Positions 1-7,779 of a stretch of 64,000 nucleotides of DNA are shown here, one piece after another. How positions within the stretch are numbered: position 1 is the stretch's first letter; every line of letters begins with the position of its first letter. The stretch covers positions 140,718 to 204,717 of the forward strand of contig CAWAZD010000009.1 of the NCBI GenBank assembly GCA_963786395.1, given 5' to 3'. The position numbers and the translations under genes are program-made. The DNA is from Fen-1301 sp963786395. Its GTDB lineage: Bacteria; Bacteroidota; Ignavibacteria; Ignavibacteriales; Ignavibacteriaceae. Below the pieces are notes generated by a model that had not been told where the DNA came from, ran no database searches, and saw nothing but the letters and a program-made list of their open reading frames with translations.

Positions 1-1985
1 TCAGCGGTTGACTCAAGAATTACGTTCAACTTTATCTCACTTTTCCTTAACTCCTCTTCTGCCAACTTTCGCTCAATAACAACGGCTACCTCGTTTCCGA
101 CTGTTGAAAGAAATTTAACATCATTTTCAGAATAGGCATTATTGTCTTCATAGTGCTGTAGAACTAAAACACCGATTGTTCTATTAGGAGTTTTTAATGG
201 GATACCTATCCATGATGGTGAAGGTGAGCCTATCAATTCAACTTCATTCTTTTCTTTTAGGTGCTGGAATAATTCCGGAGTTAATAATAATGGTTTACCG
301 GTCCTGAATACGTATGCAGTGCAGCTTTTCCGCATTGCTGTTGGTTCCGGTGCCGAATCGAATTTGTCAACAAAATAAGGGAAATTGAAAAGTTCAGTAT
401 TCGGATCATAAAGTGCTACAAAAAAATTATCCGCATAAATTACTTTTTTCATTGACAGATGTATTAACTTAAGTAAATCATTAAGATTGGAAGTCGATGT
501 AACTCCTAAAGTAATTTCATACATCGTCTGATGTTCTAACTCCAGTTTTTTTCGTTCCGTTATATCTTTAACTATTACCAGGATTGCCGTTTTATTCTGG
601 TATACTATTGGAATTGGGGTAACCTCCGCTAAAACTATTTGCATATCATTAGTATAAAATCTTTCCTCTAATACGGATCCCGGAAGACCAGTCACAAGCA
701 TTTCCATCACACGTTTTTTGACGCCTTCTCTGTCATCCGGATGAACTAAATCAAATATTGATTTACCCAATAGGTCGCTTGCTTGTTTTACTCCATATGA
801 AATTATTGCCGCCTGATTAACAAAAACTATCTTTCCTTCACTGTGAATGAAAATTGGATTCGGTGAATTCTCTACTATCGTTCTGTATTGATTTTCCGAT
901 TCACCAAGTTTCACTTCTAATTCGTGCTTCTCCTTCCAGTGTTTTGTCTCTTCAAAAGCAATTATTTTCAGCCGGTTACTGTGTGAAATAAAATATGAAG
1001 ATCCCAAAAGCGTAATTACAATAATTCCGAATAGGATTAAAGTCTGATTTAAATTAACGTTTATAAAATTCGATACCTCGTCTAAAGGTATATTTATCGC
1101 AAGCTTCCATGTTATATTATCGGAGTATATAGTTGAGAAACTCGATAACTTAAGGGGATGATCCTTTATTTTATATCCTGTTGTACCAGACGAATTTGAT
1201 AGTATTGTTTCTTCATATCTGAATGAATAGTGGCAATTATAGCAGGTCTTATCCAGATGATGGATATTATTCCTTACCATCTCCGGGTGGGCAGGATTGT
1301 ACAAAAGAGTGCCGTCACCATCCATTACCCAAACACTTTCTTTTGTGGTAATTGCACTATCTACTTTGAAAAATGATTCAATTATATTCTCCAAATCCGA
1401 TACAAAAACAACCACTCCATTTATATTATCTTCCTGGCTTTCTTTTTTTGCATTTGCGGGAATTCCTCCACCTGTGTTATTCTTGCCATAAATTGGCGCG
1501 GCTATTAAAACACGAAATGTCTTATTATTATCCGGTTTCGAAATCCCTACGGGTAATTCTGTTGTAATGAGTGGCTTCAGCTTGTTTTCTAACCGGGTTA
1601 CCCATTCGATTAGTCTTCTGCCGGAATATTTTAATGCCTCTTCATTTTTTTCGGTTGAATATATGATCGTCCCGTTTTTATCTAACACAGAAATTGATCG
1701 TATTTGATCTTTTTTTAAATAATCAAAATATTCCTGAACGGCGGCTGCTATTAAGTTTACATTACTATTCTTTAATGGGATAAGAGAAGAAAGTTTATTT
1801 ATTGTTTGGGTATTATTCCGGAGGCTTGTTTCTATTTCTCTTGCTAATTGCTTTGTTAGTAATAGCTGTCTGGTTTGAAATCTTTCTACAACTTCTTTTT
1901 CAGTGGTATCATGAATTCTATATAGTAAAATAAATGATGCAATAGATATGAAGAAAAATATAACTAAAAGGAGTTTTGATCTCAT
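1..1985 (-). CDS. Membrane sensor protein (Cache-like domain with CxxCH, PAS, GAF), partial
   Basis: An open frame runs from an ATG at 1985 off the left edge (about 661 codons), so the C-terminus and any kinase domain are missing. Residues 5-21 form a signal anchor. About 290 extracytoplasmic residues follow, resembling a double-Cache sensor, then a second membrane segment near 312-335. A PAS domain (about 370-480, ending DITERKK) and a GAF domain (about 490-640) follow, and a second PAS appears to begin at the cut. The periplasmic part contains C248-Y-N-C251-H252, the CxxCH signature of covalent c-type haem attachment. It starts 36 bases after the stop of the upstream kinase gene, so the two are probably co-transcribed. 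Likely a histidine kinase or other signalling output; the output domain is not in the window. Confidence 0.8.
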   Translation of the reverse strand, partial: MRSKLLLVIFFFISIASFILLYRIHDTTEKEVVERFQTRQLLLTKQLAREIETSLRNNTQTINKLSSLIPLKNSNVNLIAAAVQEYFDYLKKDQIRSISVLDKNGTIIYSTEKNEEALKYSGRRLIEWVTRLENKLKPLITTELPVGISKPDNNKTFRVLIAAPIYGKNNTGGGIPANAKKESQEDNINGVVVFVSDLENIIESFFKVDSAITTKESVWVMDGDGTLLYNPAHPEMVRNNIHHLDKTCYNCHYSFRYEETILSNSSGTTGYKIKDHPLKLSSFSTIYSDNITWKLAINIPLDEVSNFINVNLNQTLILFGIIVITLLGSSYFISHSNRLKIIAFEETKHWKEKHELEVKLGESENQYRTIVENSPNPIFIHSEGKIVFVNQAAIISYGVKQASDLLGKSIFDLVHPDDREGVKKRVMEMLVTGLPGSVLEERFYTNDMQIVLAEVTPIPIVYQNKTAILVIVKDITERKKLELEHQTMYEITLGVTSTSNLNDLLKLIHLSMKKVIYADNFFVALYDPNTELFNFPYFVDKFDSAPEPTAMRKSCTAYVFRTGKPLLLTPELFQHLKEKNEVELIGSPSPSWIGIPLKTPNRTIGVLVLQHYEDNNAYSENDVKFLSTVGNEVAVVIERKLAEEELRKSEIKLNVILESTA

Positions 1986-2021
1986 GATTGAATTTCTATA
2001 TTTAGACTGGTTATTGTACTT

Positions 2022-3251
2022 TTAGATTTTATTAAGAGCAATGGTAAAGGTGGTTCCAATGCCTTCTTTGCTCTCAACTGAGATTGTGGCATTATTAAGG
2101 ACAAGCACTTTTTTAACCAAAGCTAATCCAAGACCAATTCCTTCATAGGCTCTTCCATATCCCATGTTTTCTTGCCGGTATGGCTCGAAAATACTATCCA
2201 GGTAATCTTTCCCTATCCCTATCCCTGTATCTTTTACTTCAAGAATAACTTCATTATTATTACCATCATTAAGGGTTACAGAAATATATCCCTTTCTCGT
2301 AAATTTAATGGCGTTATCTAAAAGGTTAGAAATAACTAAAATTATAGAATATTCGTCTGCAATAATTGTTGGATCACTGCAATTATTTTGCATTGTAAAG
2401 TTTAATGATTTAGATAAAAACATATTTTTGAATTCGTTAATCAAATCGGTACAGACTGTGGCAAGATTTAAATGCTTTTTGTTAACATTAAATTCTCCTA
2501 CCTGTAAACGGGAATAGTTCAGGATCATATCAACAGTTCTTATTATTCGCCTGCTTGAATGGTCAACACCATCAAACAGCTCTTTGTTTTCTTCATTTAT
2601 TTTATCGCTGAAAATCTCCCTGATTAAAGTCGTCATACCAATTATTCCGGTTAAAGGTGTCCTTATTTCGTGCGATATATTGGCAATAAATGCATCCTTT
2701 AATTTGTTTGCTTTCTCGGCAGTTTCTTTTGATCGAATTAATTCCTCTTCTACTTTTTTACGCTCGGTTATGTCCTGAATTGTTCCAAACATTGTTAAGA
2801 TATTGCCATTGATATCAAAATCAACTTTACCTAAACCATGCACCCATCTGACTTCACCATCTGATTTTCGGATTATTCTATATTCTTTATCAAATTGATT
2901 GTGTTTTGCTATAACATGATCTGTCAAATGAGCGGTCATCATCTCAACATCTTCAGGGTGTACAATGTCAATCCATCCCTTTACACTTCTGCGATAATCT
3001 TTGTCGATTCCAAATATATGGTCCAGTACTTCGGAAGATTCCCAGAATCCGGAAATAAAATCAGTTTTATATGAACCGATAAATGCTGCTCGCTGAGATT
3101 CTCTGAAGAAAAACTCACTCTCGCGCAGTGCTTTGTCTGCTTTATTGTGCTCATTATATTTTTCATGATCAATAATAATACTCTTATTCTCATGTTTCAA
3201 CTTTACAAACTCTTTAAGGAGTTCCTTGTATGTTTTTGGATGATCAGCCAT
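2022..3251 (-). CDS. PAS-domain sensor histidine kinase
   Basis: This is a 409-residue protein with no membrane segment, so probably cytosolic. A short helical N-terminus is followed by a PAS fold (about 45-165, ending DITERKK). A HisKA dimerisation domain carries the phospho-acceptor H in the SHEIRTPL box (about residue 195). The HATPase domain shows an N box (NLLDNAIKF), G1 (DTGIGIG) and G2 (GIGLGLAL). There is no receiver domain in the protein and no response regulator nearby, so its partner lies elsewhere or beyond the left edge. It precedes the large membrane sensor on the same strand with a 36-base gap, suggesting a two-gene signalling operon. Sure about the class, not about the signal sensed. 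Confidence 0.9.
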   Translation of the reverse strand: MADHPKTYKELLKEFVKLKHENKSIIIDHEKYNEHNKADKALRESEFFFRESQRAAFIGSYKTDFISGFWESSEVLDHIFGIDKDYRRSVKGWIDIVHPEDVEMMTAHLTDHVIAKHNQFDKEYRIIRKSDGEVRWVHGLGKVDFDINGNILTMFGTIQDITERKKVEEELIRSKETAEKANKLKDAFIANISHEIRTPLTGIIGMTTLIREIFSDKINEENKELFDGVDHSSRRIIRTVDMILNYSRLQVGEFNVNKKHLNLATVCTDLINEFKNMFLSKSLNFTMQNNCSDPTIIADEYSIILVISNLLDNAIKFTRKGYISVTLNDGNNNEVILEVKDTGIGIGKDYLDSIFEPYRQENMGYGRAYEGIGLGLALVKKVLVLNNATISVESKEGIGTTFTIALNKI

Positions 3252-3525
3252 TTTGTTCCATGATATACTTTCGAAAATGTCTATTGTCAGGAAGATTAGT
3301 TTGTTGAGATAATGAAATATGTTGCTCTTCCACTTTTGTTAACGGATAACCTATTTCCCTTTTAATATAGCAAAAATCCTACATAACTAAAACATAATCG
3401 TATATCCCTATATAATAATCCTATATTTTCTGTCTTAAAATCTTATCGGATTCTAGGAGAAAAATTTGATATATTAAAAAGAGTAACTAAAATGTTTTTA
3501 GTAACTTATTTTGTAGGATAAAATT

Positions 3526-3858
3526 ATGATTTCAACAACTCTAACAAAAATAAAAAAGACAATTCAAAACAACCCATCTTTGTCCGATAAGGACAAAGAC
3601 CTTATTATGAATCTGCTTACTACTCTTAAAGTGGAAGTTAATGAATTATCTAAAAGTCATGCCGAAGAAGCTGAAAGTTTATTAGGATTTATTGAGCGGT
3701 CAACTCATGAAAGTTCGCGTAAAAAGAAAAACCCGACACTTCTCAAACTGTCAATAGATGGTATATCTGAATCTGTTAAAGAGTTTGAAGCCTCACACCC
3801 CAAACTCGCGGAAACTGTAAATTTTTTTACTTCCGCCCTCGCAAACAGTGGTTTCTGA
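3526..3858 (+). CDS. DUF4404 family small protein
   Basis: A 110-residue, hydrophilic, mostly helical protein without signal peptide. The C-terminal segment FEASHPKLAETVNFF..LANSGF matches the typical DUF4404 ending, in which an acidic residue and a 'HP.L' precede a short amphipathic helix. The ATG follows TAGGAT, an acceptable ribosome site. It is transcribed divergently from the upstream kinase operon and converges on the aldo/keto reductase gene 10 bases downstream. Function of the family is unknown; assignment is by motif recall only. Confidence 0.65.
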   Translation: MISTTLTKIKKTIQNNPSLSDKDKDLIMNLLTTLKVEVNELSKSHAEEAESLLGFIERSTHESSRKKKNPTLLKLSIDGISESVKEFEASHPKLAETVNFFTSALANSGF

Positions 3859-3867
3859 TAGATGTAC

Positions 3868-4836
3868 TTATTCATAGAAGTTCTTGTTCCAGTGATGAAC
3901 CTTTAATTCTTCAAGAAGCTCTGCCGGAAGGGGTCCCTTCTGAATACTTTTAATATTCGCATTAAGGTTCTTTTCTTTCCTCATCCCCGGAATAACGGTT
4001 GTTACGGCTTTAAAACTGATTATAAATCTTAAAGCCGCTTCCGACATAGAAGAAGTAAATCCTTTTACATCTTTCCATATCTCGTCAACACGCAGCTTTA
4101 CATCCATTTTCCTCTTTCCCCTGAAATAATCATTTCTCCAATCACCAGAAGGAAAATCCGTGGATGGATCTACGTTCCCGGTCAGAGCCCCTTCATCAAA
4201 TGGTACCCTGGCTATAATACTTATCTTATGACGTTCGCAGAATGGCAATAGTTTATGACTTGGGTTCTGTTCAAATAAATTAAATATTACTTGTATCGAA
4301 TCAATTATGCCTGTTTTGCAGGCTTCTATCCCGTTTTCCGGTTGATGATCATTAACCGATATACCAAAAAATCTTACCTTTCCATCCTTCTTTAATTTGT
4401 AAACAGATTCTTTCCATTCATCCATCTTTGCCCACTTGTCGTTCCAAACATGAAACTGCTGAAGGTCAATATAGTCACGCCTCAGATTTTTTAAGCTCTT
4501 TTCGGTCATTTCAATAATGTATTTTGCGGGGAATGAATCTTCTAAAGTTGACGAATCACGACAGGGCCATTCTCTTTTCTTCGATGGGATCTTTGTGGCT
4601 ATAAAAACGTCCTTTCCCGATTCCTTTACAGCTTCACCAACTATTTTTTCACTGTGCCCTTCTCCATAAGCAAGAGCAGTATCAAAGAAATTAATTCCTT
4701 CAGCGATTGCCTTTTGAATTACAAGTTTTGATTCTTTATCGTCCGCTCCCATCCATTCTGATTTCCCTATCCCCCAGCAGCCAAATCCGAGTTGGGATAC
4801 CATAAATTCAGAATTATTGAAGTATTTCATTATCAT
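3868..4836 (-). CDS. Aldo/keto reductase
   Basis: A 322-residue NADPH-dependent (beta/alpha)8 oxidoreductase. The catalytic tetrad is visible: Asp in FFDTA, Tyr in AYGEGHSE, Lys in ATKIPS, and His in QQFHVW. The early LGFGCWGIG segment and the late VIPGMRKEKNL cofactor-binding segment fit the family, as does the length. No signal peptide, so cytosolic. Initiation could be at residue 1 or at the second Met (residue 3); the difference is trivial. It stands alone on the minus strand between convergent and divergent neighbours, so context does not reveal the substrate. Confidence 0.9.
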   Translation of the reverse strand: MIMKYFNNSEFMVSQLGFGCWGIGKSEWMGADDKESKLVIQKAIAEGINFFDTALAYGEGHSEKIVGEAVKESGKDVFIATKIPSKKREWPCRDSSTLEDSFPAKYIIEMTEKSLKNLRRDYIDLQQFHVWNDKWAKMDEWKESVYKLKKDGKVRFFGISVNDHQPENGIEACKTGIIDSIQVIFNLFEQNPSHKLLPFCERHKISIIARVPFDEGALTGNVDPSTDFPSGDWRNDYFRGKRKMDVKLRVDEIWKDVKGFTSSMSEAALRFIISFKAVTTVIPGMRKEKNLNANIKSIQKGPLPAELLEELKVHHWNKNFYE

Positions 4837-5043
4837 ATTTTATTTCAACATAATATTAAAAACCACTAAGAATTCCCGAAATCTCGCTAATCACCCCGGG
4901 GTACCTTATCACAGTTACGGGATGGCGAGGATCATTTCCGATTCATTCTTTTCTTTTCACTTTTCTTTTACATAATTTATATAAATAAAAGATAAACACA
5001 ACGCTGTCCGACATTAAATTAAAATTATTTGGAGGAGCCGGTC

Positions 5044-5319
5044 ATGAAAGCAAGAATTTTTATTATTCTAATGTTAATCGTTTTATTCACAATATTTGTA
5101 ACCCAGAATACCCAGGCGGTTGACATAAATGTTTTCTTCTGGAATTTTAGTTCCTCTGCAATTATTATTATTGTAATTACTGGTGTGGTAGGTGTGATAA
5201 TCGGGCTTATATTGGCTAGTATTTTCAAATCATCGAAAAAGAATAAATCCAAAGATGATAAATCTCTACAGGAAAATTTCGGAAAGAAAAAAGATGATCT
5301 GCTAAAGGAAAACGTTTAA
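5044..5319 (+). CDS. LapA-domain (DUF1049) membrane protein
   Basis: A 91-residue inner-membrane protein with two hydrophobic segments (about 3-19 and 37-61) separated by a short loop containing TQN and NVFFWNF, as in the LapA/YciS family, followed by a lysine-rich cytosolic tail. Translation from ATG 5044 is preferred over the TTG at 5029 because a strong GGAGGAG lies at 5031-5037, correctly spaced for 5044. Members of this family help assemble lipopolysaccharide export machinery in proteobacteria; whether that role holds here is unknown. The stop codon lies inside a LacI-operator-like palindrome (5309-5322). Confidence 0.75.
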   Translation: MKARIFIILMLIVLFTIFVTQNTQAVDINVFFWNFSSSAIIIIVITGVVGVIIGLILASIFKSSKKNKSKDDKSLQENFGKKKDDLLKENV

Positions 5320-5322
5320 CCT
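5309..5322. promoter_or_regulatory. Operator-like palindrome matching the LacI-gene operators
   Basis: AAAACGTTTAACCT here is identical over 14 bases to the upstream operator of the LacI-family gene at 50926-50939. It overlaps the stop codon of the LapA-like gene and lies 143 bases before the small ORF at 5465 and about 760 bases before the glycan-uptake gene set. It could be an operator for what follows or a chance match. Confidence 0.3.
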
Positions 5323-5464
5323 TTCTGTTGCTATCTAATACAACTCAAGATAAATATAATAATTAGCTGCGATTTAAGGCACAACTGAAAAACTAATATT
5401 GGCTTAACTTTCCTGCATTGGATTTGTTAATAGTAAACTATACTAGATTTGATGAGGTGATAAA

Positions 5465-5638
5465 ATGAAACTGACGAATGAGGAAAAACAATACCTGGAA
5501 ATCTATTTGTGGAATGACTATAATGAAAAAATAGTATTAAATAAGAGAGATTTAAAACAGCAAAACAAACTAATTATTTATAACAAATCATCCGATAAAC
5601 TAGTTTTTAGTAAACCCTCAAATAGAAGAATAAATTAA
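5465..5638 (+). CDS. Small hypothetical protein (57 aa)
   Basis: A 57-residue reading frame starting at ATG 5465 behind GAGGTGA at a good distance, and ending at TAA 5636-5638. The protein is charged, with many Lys, Asn and Tyr, and has no membrane segment or signal peptide. It begins MKLTNEEKQYLEIYLWND. I do not recognise the family. Support comes only from the ribosome site and the plausible composition. Confidence 0.45.
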   Translation: MKLTNEEKQYLEIYLWNDYNEKIVLNKRDLKQQNKLIIYNKSSDKLVFSKPSNRRIN

Positions 5639-6078
5639 CATTTATATAACCACCTTCAGAAAAATCCGTGATTTGGAGCACCACTCGAGAACCCTTATTC
5701 TCCTGCCAAAGCGTTTTACCTAAATAACTAATCCATATTGCAACATGACCTAACTTTTTAAGGCTATCCGCTCTTGTTAAAATATACTTAATTTTAGGAT
5801 GAGGATAGTATTGCTTTTAATCGAAGTTTTCACAATTTTTTGTTCGTTAAAATAAATGGCAATTTCAGGACTTATTATTTCCAAAAATCTAAGGTATAAA
5901 GTATAGATTATTTTTTACAGTAAACCGTTTCACTCTAAATATTGTGATCGAATTACGCAAATTATCGGGGCTGCCTTCGTTTTGGATATAATAATACCTG
6001 AGTTCTCAGAACCATCTTCATTTTTAAGTAATGGTAACTTAAATTGCAGATTTGTGAACAGAAAAACATAATGATTAA
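5639..6078. other. 440-base intergenic region before the starch locus
   Basis: No convincing gene. The region is AT-rich and probably holds the promoter of the prolyl isomerase/receptor operon, but no clear TTTG/TANNTTTG pair stands out. A roughly 65-codon minus-strand frame at about 5604-5810 has protein-like composition but no ATG start, so it was not called. Confidence 0.5.
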
Positions 6079-7749
6079 ATGAAATTCAGGACCTTAGTTT
6101 TTATATTATTATCCGTTTTTAGTGTTTTCCCTCAGTCTTCAACTGATACTTCGCAGATTATAGCAAGTATCGGCAATAAAAATATTACCTTCAGTACATT
6201 TTTAGCTCGTTATGAAGATTACCTTATATATACTGGTATTCGCGATAATCAACAAGCTAGGTTTGCTATTCTCAATAATATGATAAATGAAGTCCTTCTG
6301 CGTAATTATGATGATAATTCAGCTATCCTTAGCAATCCAGAGTACATTAAGGAATTAGAATGGTCAAAAAATGAAGCTGCACTTGCTTTTCTTAAAGATC
6401 GGGAAGTCTATGCTAAAATTACTGCCAGTGAAGATGATCTTAGACAAGCGTATGTGCGTTCAAAAACTGATGTATCAGTGCGTCATTTGTATGCATCTAC
6501 TGAAAAAGAAGCAGATAATCTTTATAGTCTTGCAAAAATCGGTGTTAGCTTTGAAGAATTAGCCAAACAATGCTTTACGGACACTTTACTTAAAAATAAT
6601 GGCGGATATCTTGGATATATTAAATGGGGCGAAACGGATCCTGATTTTGAAAATGTTGCTTATTCCCTAAAAATCGGAGAAATCTCAGAACCTATTAAAA
6701 CTGCGCAGGGTTATAGCATAATTAAGGTTGAAAATAAAATCCATGATCCCTTTTTAACAGAAAGTGGGTTCGTCAATATGAGACACAAACTCGAAAGGGC
6801 TGTAAAAATTTCAAAAAAGATACCCTCAGAAGCTGCTTATCTGAAAAAGATATTTAATAGATCGCAGGTAAAATTTAATGATAAAGCTATGGCAGCTGTA
6901 CTTGATGATTTGAAAAAACCTGATTATGAAAATGTTAACAATTTAGAATTTAATAATTCTTCCGGTAAAATATTTAAGGATTGTGTAAAGTTTAAAGATA
7001 AGACTTATTCTCAAAAGGAAATCGAAACGAAATTATTTAAGGTACCTAAATACAATCGCGATTTACTTATTGACGTTAACCTATTAAAAAATGCTGTAAC
7101 TGGATTAATAATGCAGGATGTTCTCCTGAAAATTGCACATGAAAAAGGTTATGATAGTATTTCTTATGTGATCAAAACAGCCAAAGACCTTGAAGATAAT
7201 ATATTCCTGAATTACAAAAAAAATGAGATATATGATCTTGTTCCTGTTTCGGATTCTGAGATTGTAAAATATTATAATGATAATATAGATTTTTACAAAT
7301 CTGAAAGAGAAATGAATGCTCAGGAAATTGTTGTTGGAAGTGATTCACTAGCTCGCGACCTCAAAAACAAAATTGAAAACGGTGAAGATTTTGGTAATCT
7401 TGCGGATAAATATTCTCTTAGAAAATGGAGTGCTGCAAAAAAAGGTGTTATGGGGTTCTCACCTGTATCTGTTTTCGGTGATATGAAAGATACATTATGG
7501 GATTCACCAGTTGGAAAAGTTTTTGGGCCTATAAAGTTTGATAATTATTACGGCATATTCCGTGTGCTGGATAAAAAAGATGGTCAACCGGTTGATATCG
7601 GTTTAGTCAAGAAACAAATAACTAGCAATATTCAAAATATAAAAGGTTTTCCATACATGATAAAAAGATTGGAAACCATTGCAAAAAAAACTACTGTTTG
7701 GTTTTATAATGATCTTATTAAAAATTACAACTTTAACTTGTCTGAATAA
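6079..7749 (+). CDS. Periplasmic peptidyl-prolyl isomerase (SurA/PpiC-like, two parvulin domains)
   Basis: A 556-residue protein with a signal peptide (about 1-19, ending VFPQS). An N-terminal SurA-like helical segment is followed by a parvulin domain at about 130-222 (starts VRHLYA, contains GGYLGYIKWGE and ends GYSIIKVENK). A second, more diverged parvulin lies at about 390-500 (GVMGFSPVSVFGDM ... NYYGIFRVLDKK). Such proteins chaperone outer-membrane barrels through the periplasm. It is 30 bases upstream of a TonB-dependent receptor gene, and a related gene follows the second receptor set at the right end, so a dedicated role in folding the receptor or PorV barrel is a reasonable inference. 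Confidence 0.85.
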   Translation: MKFRTLVFILLSVFSVFPQSSTDTSQIIASIGNKNITFSTFLARYEDYLIYTGIRDNQQARFAILNNMINEVLLRNYDDNSAILSNPEYIKELEWSKNEAALAFLKDREVYAKITASEDDLRQAYVRSKTDVSVRHLYASTEKEADNLYSLAKIGVSFEELAKQCFTDTLLKNNGGYLGYIKWGETDPDFENVAYSLKIGEISEPIKTAQGYSIIKVENKIHDPFLTESGFVNMRHKLERAVKISKKIPSEAAYLKKIFNRSQVKFNDKAMAAVLDDLKKPDYENVNNLEFNNSSGKIFKDCVKFKDKTYSQKEIETKLFKVPKYNRDLLIDVNLLKNAVTGLIMQDVLLKIAHEKGYDSISYVIKTAKDLEDNIFLNYKKNEIYDLVPVSDSEIVKYYNDNIDFYKSEREMNAQEIVVGSDSLARDLKNKIENGEDFGNLADKYSLRKWSAAKKGVMGFSPVSVFGDMKDTLWDSPVGKVFGPIKFDNYYGIFRVLDKKDGQPVDIGLVKKQITSNIQNIKGFPYMIKRLETIAKKTTVWFYNDLIKNYNFNLSE

Positions 7750-7779
7750 AATTATGCTTAAAGATTTTAGGAGAAATAC

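Noticed and set aside
5604..5810. Minus-strand frame of about 65 codons with protein-like composition
   Set aside because: It has no ATG or good alternative start with ribosome site, and overlaps the end of the better-supported small ORF at 5465.
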